Assembly: GCA_964411275.1 (NCBI GenBank)
Contig: CAYPKG010000057.1
Coordinates: 1-9,461, forward strand
Reading direction: 5' to 3'
DNA from: CAYPKG01 sp964411275
Lineage (GTDB): Bacteria > Bacillota > Clostridia > Christensenellales > CAG-138
Length of the DNA: 9,461 bases
Position numbers and translations under genes: made by a program. The notes beneath the pieces are model-generated. The model was not told where the DNA came from and ran no database searches. It saw only the letters and a list, made by a program, of their open reading frames with translations. Positions 1 through 5,525 of this stretch are shown here, in pieces (the first letter of the stretch is position 1; every line of letters begins with the position of its first letter).

Positions 1-9
1 ATCCCGTCA

Positions 10-86
10 GGGATTTTGCCGCTCCTTTACCCGAAATCCAAGGATTTCGGGGTGCTTCGTCTATATCTGGCAACCTTTTGGCAACC
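10..86. repeat. Hairpin-containing direct repeat, copy A (downstream of integrase remnant)
   Basis: This 77-bp segment shares its order of blocks with 979-1056: GGGATTTTGCCGC, then TTTACC, then an AAATCC/GGATTT inverted repeat with a 2-nt centre, then GGGGTnCTTC, then a paired GNCAACC-type motif. In copy A the inverted repeat is perfect over 10 bp per arm (30-39 with 42-51). The last block is a direct repeat of GGCAACC (69-75 and 80-86). It starts 2 bp beyond the integrase remnant's stop codon, where attachment sites and element ends often lie. Its role is inferred, not shown. Confidence 0.6.
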
Positions 87-88
87 TT

Positions 89-229
89 CTATTTTTTTAG
101 GAAAGCTTGGCGTACCTTTTCCACGTCCGTTTTCTCGTTTTTATTCGAAAGATGCGTATAAATAACCAATGTTGTTTTTGCGCTGGCAAAGAGGTCGCAG
201 CCGAGCAACCACAGCGCGGGAGTGTGAAA
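89..229 (-). pseudogene. C-terminal remnant of a tyrosine-type integrase (phage/ICE integrase family)
   Basis: Read on the minus strand, this stretch ends in a segment resembling the catalytic end of phage-type integrases: KTTLVIYTHLS followed by a charged helix (NEKTDVEKVRQAF) and a TAG stop at 89-91. In this family the Tyr of a (T/S)TxxxYTH motif is the nucleophile that cuts DNA; here its codon is 158-160. The preceding part reads LLGCD where intact enzymes usually have LGH, so the box II histidine appears lost. No Arg-containing box I or N-terminal domain is visible. The reading frame stays open further right, but there it is antisense to the regulator gene and its promoter, so I stop the remnant where resemblance fades (the right border is approximate). 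Most likely a decayed integrase tail left by an integrated element. A chance open frame is the alternative, made less likely by the Tyr motif and the following helix. Confidence 0.55.
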
Positions 230-241
230 CAAAAGCCCAAC

Positions 242-259
242 TGTAAAGCAAGCTTTACA
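242..259. promoter_or_regulatory. Palindromic operator overlapping the -35 of the regulator promoter
   Basis: TGTAAAGCAAGCTTTACA is a perfect inverted repeat with 8-bp arms and a 2-nt centre. Its right arm contains the -35 hexamer of the promoter that reads into the Xre-type gene at 307. A dimeric HTH protein bound here would block RNA polymerase, so autorepression by the downstream regulator is the simplest reading (inference). Confidence 0.6.
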
Positions 260-282
260 TATCGCATAAGATGTGTTATACT
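254..282 (+). promoter_or_regulatory. Sigma-A promoter of the Xre/membrane-protein pair
   Basis: TTTACA (254-259) and TATACT (277-282) are separated by 17 bp, each one mismatch from consensus. The predicted transcript start is near 289, giving a leader of only ~18 nt before the ATG at 307. A short RBS (AGGA, 295-298) sits 8 nt before that ATG. Confidence 0.75.
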
Positions 283-306
283 CATAAATAAAACAGGATA
301 TAAAAA

Positions 307-516
307 ATGCGTAATAATTTAGCTGTGTTAAGAAAAGAAAGCGGTATGAGTCAAGAGGAACTTGCGGATGTTTTGCGAGTAACAAGGCAGACGATTTGGG
401 CGCTCGAAAAAGGGCGCTATAACCCTTCCATACTTCTTGCGATGAGAATTGCAAGGTATTTCAACAAAAACGTTGAAGAAATATTTATTTATGAGGAGGA
501 ATTTGAAGATGCCTAA
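307..516 (+). CDS. Small Xre-family (YozG-like) transcriptional regulator
   Basis: A 69-aa protein that is almost entirely one helix-turn-helix domain of the Xre/Cro type. The recognisable core is LRKESGMSQEELADVLRV, then TRQTIWALEKGRYNPS (recognition helix and following turn), then LAMRIARYFNKNVEEIF, matching the usual SQxxLA / TI..E.G.YNPS / A..F...EEIF order of the family. An acidic tail (EEEFEDA) follows. The ATG at 307 is supported by AGGA 8 nt upstream and a strong promoter. The stop overlaps the start of the next gene by 8 bp, so the two are translationally coupled. Regulators of this size are often encoded with a small membrane protein and commonly control their own operon; the palindrome at 242-259 fits that. 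Its ligand or signal is unknown. Confidence 0.88.
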   Translation: MRNNLAVLRKESGMSQEELADVLRVTRQTIWALEKGRYNPSILLAMRIARYFNKNVEEIFIYEEEFEDA

Positions 517-922
517 TCCACTTAAAAGAAGAACTTACTGGGTACTTGCTATCGTAGGCGTTTGTGTAATATTAGGGGTCAGCATTTTTTCTCTTTCGAT
601 GCACGGGGGCACTCGCAGAATCTTATATTCATTGGGTTCGATACTGTGCTTACGTTACTTTTCCATGCTTTACTACTCGTCTAGTGCGGCCAAAGTAAAA
701 AGCTTAGAAACAGACCTGAATGACGAGCGCAACGTTGCAATTTATAACCGTGCAAAGGCACGAGCTGGCGAAGTTATGGGCCTATTGCTCGCCTTATATA
801 CGCTCATTTTAAGCTCAATGGAAATACCTCCAATCATCTATATAGTAAATATCGTTTTGATTGTAATATACTATGCAACTAAGGCCGTTATGATTTCCTA
901 TTATAATAAGGATATTGAGTAA
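509..922 (+). CDS. Small four-helix membrane protein, DUF2178-like, partner of the Xre regulator
   Basis: A 137-aa protein of unknown function. An in-frame ATG lies further upstream at 449, but I chose 509 because AGGAGGA (494-500) lies 8 nt before it, and starting earlier would bury most of the regulator. There are four likely membrane segments: about residues 12-30, 37-56, 88-104 and 108-130. Between helices 2 and 3 is a charged, probably cytoplasmic loop containing LETDLNDERNVAIYNRAKA. The DERN...KA pattern is typical of small predicted membrane proteins of the DUF2178/DUF3796 sort encoded beside YozG-like regulators, though I assign the family only by resemblance. The gene overlaps the regulator by 8 bp. 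The pair may be a membrane-sensing regulatory module in which the membrane protein modulates the regulator, but nothing here proves that. No clear terminator follows. Confidence 0.75.
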   Translation: MPNPLKRRTYWVLAIVGVCVILGVSIFSLSMHGGTRRILYSLGSILCLRYFSMLYYSSSAAKVKSLETDLNDERNVAIYNRAKARAGEVMGLLLALYTLILSSMEIPPIIYIVNIVLIVIYYATKAVMISYYNKDIE

Positions 923-978
923 ATCACAATTAAAAACCCTCCAACCCGCCGCGACCTTTGCAAACTGCGAGAGCAGGA

Positions 979-1056
979 GGGATTTTGCCGCATTTTTACC
1001 TAAATCCTTGGATTTGGGGTACTTCAATATGGTATATGTCAACCCTTATGTTGACC
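979..1056. repeat. Hairpin-containing direct repeat, copy B
   Basis: Diverged copy of 10-86 in the same orientation and of nearly the same length. GGGATTTTGCCGC (979-991) is identical. The AAATCC/GGATTT inverted repeat (1002-1007, 1010-1015) is kept although its 2-nt centre changes from AA to TT, and GGGGTnCTTC is kept. The final block is GTCAACC...GTTGACC (1038-1056) in place of paired GGCAACC. Together the copies bracket the Xre/membrane-protein cassette. An integrase-like frame, as seen beside copy A, is not visible to the right of this copy. Confidence 0.6.
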
Positions 1057-1121
1057 ACACATGTCAATTCTCTACCATGTCTTGATATACAATTTCATCT
1101 TCATAGTCGGCACAGAAGAAT

Positions 1122-1325
1122 TCATAATTTAACGGACAAATTCAACAGATAATCGGTAGTTGTCCCATAATACTTCGCTAGCGCGACTACAACTTGCACA
1201 GGAAGACTTCTGGTGCCATTTTCATATCCTGAATAGGTGCGTTGAGCAATATTGAGATAGCCGGCAATCTCTTTTTGCGACTTATCATGATCAATCCGCA
1301 TTTCACGTATCCGTGCATACTCCAT
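1122..1325 (-). CDS. Xre-family helix-turn-helix regulator
   Basis: A 67-aa DNA-binding protein: MEYARIREMRIDHDKSQKEI, AGYLNIAQRTYSGYENGTRS, then LPVQVVVALAKYYGTTTDYL. This is the standard Xre fold, with Q17 and the RTYSGYENG recognition segment, and it ends soon after the TTDYLL signature. Family members often continue with a few polar residues after DYLL; this one closes with NLSVKL. The ATG (1323-1325) is preceded by a GGGGTGA RBS (1332-1338 on this strand) at 6-nt spacing, and an own promoter lies just upstream. It is a single-gene unit transcribed away from ppdK. The palindrome inside its promoter suggests autorepression. It is the type of repressor carried by phages and integrative elements, in keeping with the integrase debris nearby, but its target is unknown. 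Confidence 0.85.
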   Translation of the reverse strand: MEYARIREMRIDHDKSQKEIAGYLNIAQRTYSGYENGTRSLPVQVVVALAKYYGTTTDYLLNLSVKL

Positions 1326-1371
1326 TCTATTTCACCCCAGTAATCAGTATAGGCTCAATAAGAGCTACTGC

Positions 1372-1401
1372 ATTATAGCTCAAGATGAGCTCGCGTGTAA
1401 A
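1372..1401 (-). promoter_or_regulatory. Promoter with internal palindrome for the minus-strand Xre gene
   Basis: On the minus strand, TTTACA (1396-1401) and TATAAT (1372-1377) are 18 bp apart. The spacer holds a perfect inverted repeat: TGAGCT (1386-1391) and AGCTCA (1377-1382) around a 3-nt centre. This is a classic place for a repressor operator. The binding protein is probably the Xre protein encoded just downstream (inference). Confidence 0.65.
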
Positions 1402-1408
1402 TTGGGGG

Positions 1409-1444
1409 GGTGATATAATTTCACGCGCAGCAAGGTGATATAAT
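1409..1444 (+). promoter_or_regulatory. Two tandem extended -10 elements in the ppdK upstream region
   Basis: GGTGATATAAT occurs exactly twice, at 1409-1419 and 1434-1444, 25 bp apart. Each contains TGATATAAT, a perfect extended -10 (TGnTATAAT) on the plus strand. Neither has a convincing -35, which extended -10 promoters can do without. They point toward ppdK with no other gene between. They could give long-leader ppdK transcripts, or the repeats could be protein-binding sites. Confidence 0.45.
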
Positions 1445-1548
1445 AAATATTTAGAGCGAAATTTTGAAATATTTTCACAAATTATGACCAGCAACTGTAT
1501 TGTTAAATAAATAATGAAGGAAATCCTGCAAAGAATCCTTTATATTCG
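1445..1548. other. AT-rich intergenic stretch with small inverted repeats
   Basis: This is the remainder of the ~360-bp gap between the Xre gene and ppdK. It contains AAATATTT twice (from about 1446 and 1467), able to pair as a weak AT hairpin, and AAGGA/TCCTT arms around 1517-1540. No credible ORF with an RBS is seen; the ATG at 1484 opens a frame of only 8 codons. I see no tRNA or recognised riboswitch fold. Confidence 0.4.
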
Positions 1549-1577
1549 TTGATTTGCGGAAAAATCCAGTATATAAT
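1549..1577 (+). promoter_or_regulatory. Probable main promoter of ppdK
   Basis: TTGATT (1549-1554) and TATAAT (1572-1577) are separated by exactly 17 bp. Transcription would start near 1584, giving a leader of ~100 nt. That leader has two short GC hairpins built on CGGC...GCCG (around 1585-1600 and 1631-1644) before the RBS. The hairpins are small, with no U-tract, so attenuation is not evident. Confidence 0.65.
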
Positions 1578-1687
1578 AAGGTGCGGCTGAAAAAGGCCGA
1601 GTAATAACGAGAGTTTTTACCTAAAATACAACGGCGAAGGCCGATTGTAAATAGCATGAAGCAATATGATCGTAGGAGGAAAAAAAA

Positions 1688-4318
1688 ATGGCACAAAAGT
1701 ATGTCTATTTGTTCAACGAGGGCAATGCGGGCATGAAAAACCTTCTGGGGGGCAAGGGCGCGAACCTGGCGGAAATGACCGGGCTGGGCCTGCCGGTTCC
1801 GTACGGATTTACCGTATCCACGGAAGCGTGCATCCGCTACTATGAAGATGGCAAAATGATTGCCGACGAAATCGTGAATGAGATTTTCGCCGCTCTGGCG
1901 AAAACCGAGGAGGTCGCCGGGAAGAAATTCGGAGACGTGGACAACCCCTTCCTGATTTCCGTGCGTTCGGGCGCCCGGGCGTCCATGCCGGGTATGATGG
2001 ACACCATTTTGAACCTGGGCCTCAACGACGATACGGTTATTGGCATGGCGCGTTTGACCAACAACGAGCGCCTCGCTTATGATAGCTATCGCCGCTTCAT
2101 TCAGATGTTCTCCGACGTTGTGATGGAAGTGGAGAAGGTGAAGTTTGACCACATTTTTGAAGGCGCGAAGAAGGACAAAGGGGTATCACTGGATACGGAC
2201 CTTGACGCCAATGACCTGAAGGTGATCGTGGAAAAATATAAGGCGCTGTATCGCGAAGAGAAGGGTGAGGATTTCCCCCAAGACCCCAAAGTACAGCTGA
2301 TGGAGTCCATCAAGGCGGTGTTCCGCAGCTGGAACAACCCCCGCGCCATCGTGTACCGCCGGATGAACGACATCCCCTCTGATTGGGGCACTGCCGTCAA
2401 CGTCCAGAGCATGGTATTCGGCAACATGGGCGATGACTCCGGCACCGGCGTCGCCTTCACCCGCAACCCCTCCACCGGCGAGCGCAAGCTCTATGGCGAG
2501 TTCCTGATGAACGCCCAAGGCGAGGACGTTGTGGCCGGCATCCGTACGCCTTTCCCCATCTCGGAGCTGAAAAACACCCAGCCCGAGGTTTACAAACAGT
2601 TTACCAACATTGCGGACACCCTTGAAAAGCATTACCGCGATATGCAGGACCTGGAGTTCACCATCGAGCGCGGCAAGCTCTTCATGCTGCAGACACGCAA
2701 CGGCAAGCGCACTGCCGCAGCCGCGCTGCAAATCGCCGTGGATCTGGTGAACGAGGGCATGATTACAAAGGAAGAAGCCCTTATGAAGATCGACCCGAAG
2801 TCTTTGGACTCGCTGCTGCATCCCACGTTTGAGCCTGGAGCGCTGAAAAAAGCTTCCCCTGTGGCACACGGCCTGCCTGCGTCCCCCGGCGCCGCCAGTG
2901 GCCGGGTGTACTTCACCGCCGTTGACGCCACCGAGGCGGCCAAGCGCGCAGAGAAGGTCATTCTCGTACGCCTTGAGACCTCCCCTGAGGATATCGAGGG
3001 CATGTACGCCGCCCAGGGCATCCTGACGGCCCGCGGTGGGATGACTTCCCACGCGGCGGTTGTGGCCCGTGGAATGGGTACCTGCTGCGTGGCGGGCTGC
3101 TCCGAAATCAACGTCCAGGAGAAGAACCATCGCTTCACTACCCAGAGCGGCGCTACCTTTAACGAGGGCGACTGGATTTCCCTGGATGGCTCCACCGGCA
3201 ACATCTATGGCGAGGCGCTGCCCACCATCGAAGCCCAGGTCTCCGGGAACTTCGCCACCATCATGAGCTGGGCCGACAGTGTCCGCACATTGAAGGTGCG
3301 CACCAATGCCGACACCCCCCACGACGCGGAGGCTGCCATCAAGTTTGGCGCGGAGGGCATCGGCCTTTGCCGCACAGAGCATATGTTCTTTGATGAGGCG
3401 CGTATCCCCGCCATGCGGGAGATGATCGTTTCCAAGGATGAAGCCAGCCGCCGCAACGCGCTGAACAAGATATTGCCGATGCAGCGGGCAGATTTTAAGG
3501 GCATCTACAAGGCCATGGGCGGATACCCGGTTACCATCCGGTTCCTGGATCCGCCGCTGCATGAGTTCCTGCCCTCCAATGACGAGGATATCAAGACGCT
3601 GGCGGCTGAAATGGGCCTGACGTTTGATGAGCTCAAGTCCACCGTGGAAAGCCTCCACGAGTTTAACCCCATGCTGGGGCATCGCGGCTGCCGTTTGGCG
3701 GTGACGTATCCTGAAATCGCAGAGATGCAGACCCGGGCGGTAATCGAGGCGGCAATCGAAGTGAACGCCGAAACCGGCCTCAATATCGTGCCTGAGATCA
3801 TGATCCCCCTCATCGGCGAGCCCAAGGAGCTGGAATTCGTGAAGGACGTGGTTGACAAGACCGCCAAGGCTGTCATGGAAGAACGCGGCGCGAACCTGAC
3901 CTATATGGTGGGTACCATGATCGAAGTACCCCGTGCGACGCTGGTGGCGGACAAGATCGCCAAGTACGCCGAGTTCTTCTCTTTCGGCACCAACGACTTG
4001 AGCCAGATGACGTTCGGCTTTAGCCGGGACGACGCGGGCAAGTTCCTGGACGACTATTATAAGAAGAAGATTTTCGAAAGCGATCCCTTTGCCCGTATCG
4101 ACCAGGAAGGCGTTGGCAAGCTTATGGAAATGGCCTGCAAGCTGGGCCGGGAAACCCGCCCGGACATCAAGCTGGGCATCTGCGGCGAGCATGGCGGCGA
4201 CCCCTCCTCCGTGGAGTTCTGCCACAAGCTGGGCCTCGACTACGTGTCCTGCTCCCCGTTCCGGGTGCCGATCGCGCGCCTTGCCGCGGCACAGGCCAAG
4301 ATCAGCGAAGCCAAATAA
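1688..4318 (+). CDS. ppdK: Pyruvate, phosphate dikinase
   Basis: Catalyses reversible conversion of pyruvate, ATP and phosphate to phosphoenolpyruvate, AMP and pyrophosphate in the cytoplasm. In anaerobic Clostridia it often runs glycolytically, conserving pyrophosphate energy, or supplies PEP. At 876 aa it is full length for the family (~870-880). Residues ~1-345 form the ATP-grasp nucleotide domain, with GGKGANLAEMTGLGLPVP near residue 21, SVRSGARASMPGMMDT near 91, and QTRNGKRTA closing the domain. Residues ~385-510 form the swivelling phosphohistidine domain, with GGMTSHAAVVARGMG and catalytic His455; Thr453 matches the regulatory threonine of plant enzymes. Residues ~530-876 form the PEP/pyruvate barrel, with GLCRTEHMFF (Arg562), GTMIEVPRA, SFGTNDLSQMTFG and GICGEHGG carrying the acid/base Cys832. 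The start is fixed by AGGAGGA (1674-1680) 7 nt upstream. It is monocistronic between its own promoter and terminator. Confidence 0.98.
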   Translation: MAQKYVYLFNEGNAGMKNLLGGKGANLAEMTGLGLPVPYGFTVSTEACIRYYEDGKMIADEIVNEIFAALAKTEEVAGKKFGDVDNPFLISVRSGARASMPGMMDTILNLGLNDDTVIGMARLTNNERLAYDSYRRFIQMFSDVVMEVEKVKFDHIFEGAKKDKGVSLDTDLDANDLKVIVEKYKALYREEKGEDFPQDPKVQLMESIKAVFRSWNNPRAIVYRRMNDIPSDWGTAVNVQSMVFGNMGDDSGTGVAFTRNPSTGERKLYGEFLMNAQGEDVVAGIRTPFPISELKNTQPEVYKQFTNIADTLEKHYRDMQDLEFTIERGKLFMLQTRNGKRTAAAALQIAVDLVNEGMITKEEALMKIDPKSLDSLLHPTFEPGALKKASPVAHGLPASPGAASGRVYFTAVDATEAAKRAEKVILVRLETSPEDIEGMYAAQGILTARGGMTSHAAVVARGMGTCCVAGCSEINVQEKNHRFTTQSGATFNEGDWISLDGSTGNIYGEALPTIEAQVSGNFATIMSWADSVRTLKVRTNADTPHDAEAAIKFGAEGIGLCRTEHMFFDEARIPAMREMIVSKDEASRRNALNKILPMQRADFKGIYKAMGGYPVTIRFLDPPLHEFLPSNDEDIKTLAAEMGLTFDELKSTVESLHEFNPMLGHRGCRLAVTYPEIAEMQTRAVIEAAIEVNAETGLNIVPEIMIPLIGEPKELEFVKDVVDKTAKAVMEERGANLTYMVGTMIEVPRATLVADKIAKYAEFFSFGTNDLSQMTFGFSRDDAGKFLDDYYKKKIFESDPFARIDQEGVGKLMEMACKLGRETRPDIKLGICGEHGGDPSSVEFCHKLGLDYVSCSPFRVPIARLAAAQAKISEAK

Positions 4319-4341
4319 AATTTCAATAGCAGTGTAATGCG

Positions 4342-4375
4342 GTACCGGCCATATAAATTGGCCGGTACTTTTTTT
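4342..4375 (+). terminator. Rho-independent terminator of ppdK
   Basis: Perfect 9-bp arms, GTACCGGCC (4342-4350) and GGCCGGTAC (4360-4368), enclose a 9-nt AT-rich loop and are followed immediately by seven T (4369-4375). It lies 23 bp after the ppdK stop. There is no T-run on the opposite side of the stem, so it serves the plus strand only; the convergent lipoprotein gene has no obvious terminator of its own. Confidence 0.95.
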
Positions 4376-4441
4376 ATTGGGGGAATGATAAGATCAAATT
4401 GCGCTTGGCTTGCCGGACAATCCCTTAGATCTGGCGCCGGA

Positions 4442-5347
4442 CTATGGCATCCGCTTCAGGCTGCCTTCCGGGAATTCCCAGCCCGCGGCGTAAAACACGT
4501 CCTTAAGTTCCCAGGAGTAGAACCAGGGGCCTTCCTGAGGCCAGGCCGCCGTAATGACATGGATTTGTTGGGCGGGCATGGAGCTTTGCCCCAGCAAAAA
4601 CGCCAAATGTCCGCTTTCGTTTGCGCATACGTCCAGCACAATCAGGCAATGCCCGGGCTTGCCGGAAAAGATGAATATGTCCCCGGGACGCATGTCGCTT
4701 GGAGGGATGGGTTCGCTTTCCGGTGCCAAAGAGCGGGTGCTGGCGTAATTAAAAAGCACATCCAGGTATTTGCGAAAGCATTCATAGCTTTCGTCAGCCT
4801 CGGCTGATTTGACCATGCGTGTTTTATTGCCTTTGACTTGAAGCCGGAACCCCTCTCGCCACTCGGGATAGGAAAACAGAAACCCGTTTGTCAGGTGGTA
4901 GGCGATTTTATCGTATTCCTCCGCCGCAAACAGGTATTCGCAGCGGATGCGCAGCGCCGCGTCCGCGCACTGCTGCAGATCCCGTTCGCCCACGTCGATG
5001 TCCAACACCGCCGCGTGAATGCCGGACAGCGGACTTAGCGCGCCGGAATGGGTATAAACCGGGCTGCCGTGGGGCAGGAGCGGAAGTTCCCGGACAAATT
5101 CGGCGTAAGCTTCCCCCGAAATCCGGGAATACCCCGTGGGCGGGATGAACCGGGTTATTATGGTATCCCCTGTGGGATCGATGTAGGAAACAGGGGTGGG
5201 TTCCGGCGTGGGTTCTGCGGGCGTGATAGCCGGTGGGGTCGCAAGGGCAGGGGAGGGCGTCGCGGCAGGGGCGGGTTCCGCCGCCCCGCAGCCTAAGAAA
5301 AACAGCATAAGCCCCACACAGGCGAAACAAAAAATCCGGTGTTTCAT
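4442..5347 (-). CDS. Secreted lipoprotein with a DUF4846-like domain
   Basis: A 301-aa protein predicted to be exported and lipid-anchored. It begins MKHRIFCFACVGLMLFFLGC: a short basic start, a hydrophobic core and a lipobox-like FLGC with Cys20 as the acylation site. A Pro/Thr/Ala-rich linker follows to about residue 53, then a ~245-aa domain. Recognisable blocks are IPPTGYSRISGEAYAEFVRE, VLDIDVGERDLQQCADAALR, YHLTNGFLFSYPEW, FRKYLDVLFNYASTRSL, RPGDIFIFSGKPGHCLIVLD and LLGQSSMPAQQIHV, which match my recollection of DUF4846, a family without an established activity. The conserved CAD, PGH and PAQ residues could be functional. I chose the ATG at 5345-5347 over an upstream in-frame TTG (5389) because the signal peptide starts there, although its RBS (GTGGGG, very close) is poor. 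It is convergent with ppdK and divergent from the two-component operon. Confidence 0.8.
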   Translation of the reverse strand: MKHRIFCFACVGLMLFFLGCGAAEPAPAATPSPALATPPAITPAEPTPEPTPVSYIDPTGDTIITRFIPPTGYSRISGEAYAEFVRELPLLPHGSPVYTHSGALSPLSGIHAAVLDIDVGERDLQQCADAALRIRCEYLFAAEEYDKIAYHLTNGFLFSYPEWREGFRLQVKGNKTRMVKSAEADESYECFRKYLDVLFNYASTRSLAPESEPIPPSDMRPGDIFIFSGKPGHCLIVLDVCANESGHLAFLLGQSSMPAQQIHVITAAWPQEGPWFYSWELKDVFYAAGWEFPEGSLKRMP

Positions 5348-5400
5348 ATCCCCACGATACCATATAAAAACGCCCCGGGACAAGCGCAATCAGGGCGCAC

Positions 5401-5428
5401 TGCCATGAACTGTTTGTAAACAATGGCA
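5401..5428. promoter_or_regulatory. Nested palindromes in the lipoprotein/two-component intergenic region
   Basis: TGCCAT (5401-5406) pairs with ATGGCA (5423-5428). Inside them is a second palindrome, TGTTTGTAAACA (5411-5422), with 5-bp arms. Half-site-like words, GTAACAATTGTGGCAACA, recur from 5436 to 5453. The block lies between two divergent genes and ~40 bp upstream of the response-regulator promoter, a sensible position for a regulator site serving both directions. The cognate protein is unknown. Confidence 0.45.
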
Positions 5429-5464
5429 AACCGGGTAACAATTGTGGCAACAGGCTAGAAACGG

Positions 5465-5494
5465 TTGCGTTGATGGGGAAACTCAGGCTATAAT
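5465..5494 (+). promoter_or_regulatory. Promoter of the two-component operon
   Basis: A perfect TATAAT (5489-5494) is preceded, at 18 bp, by a weak -35 (TTGCGT, 5465-5470). A poor -35 beside upstream palindromes is what one expects of an activator-dependent promoter. Transcription would start near 5501, ~25 nt before the ATG. Confidence 0.6.
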
Positions 5495-5525
5495 CTCAGT
5501 AATAGAGAAAAAGGAAGGGATTTGC

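Noticed and set aside
30..51. Perfect 10-bp-arm hairpin in copy A as a rho-independent terminator
   Set aside because: The stem is strong, but no T-run follows on either strand and the loop is only 2 nt. A recombination or recognition role is at least as likely.
958..1152. 64-codon plus-strand frame across repeat copy B
   Set aside because: It has no RBS and coincides with the repeat; the matching frame in copy A gives a quite different peptide, so the similarity is at the DNA level.
1475..2152. 225-codon minus-strand open frame spanning the ppdK start and leader
   Set aside because: It covers the ppdK RBS and N-terminus in antisense, has no recognisable family and no RBS; a shadow frame.
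2186..4225. Very long (679-codon) minus-strand open frame opposite ppdK
   Set aside because: It is the mirror of a GC-rich, strongly conserved ppdK gene. Its protein is low-complexity (His/Gly/Ala/Leu-rich) with no recognisable domain, and no RBS or promoter supports it.
4337..4807. Plus-strand open frames running into the lipoprotein gene from the terminator
   Set aside because: They begin inside or beside the ppdK terminator and run antisense to the lipoprotein's conserved C-terminal motifs.
5348..5389. Upstream TTG start extending the lipoprotein by 14 residues
   Set aside because: It would place an Arg/Trp-containing segment before a complete lipoprotein signal peptide that begins at the ATG at 5345-5347.
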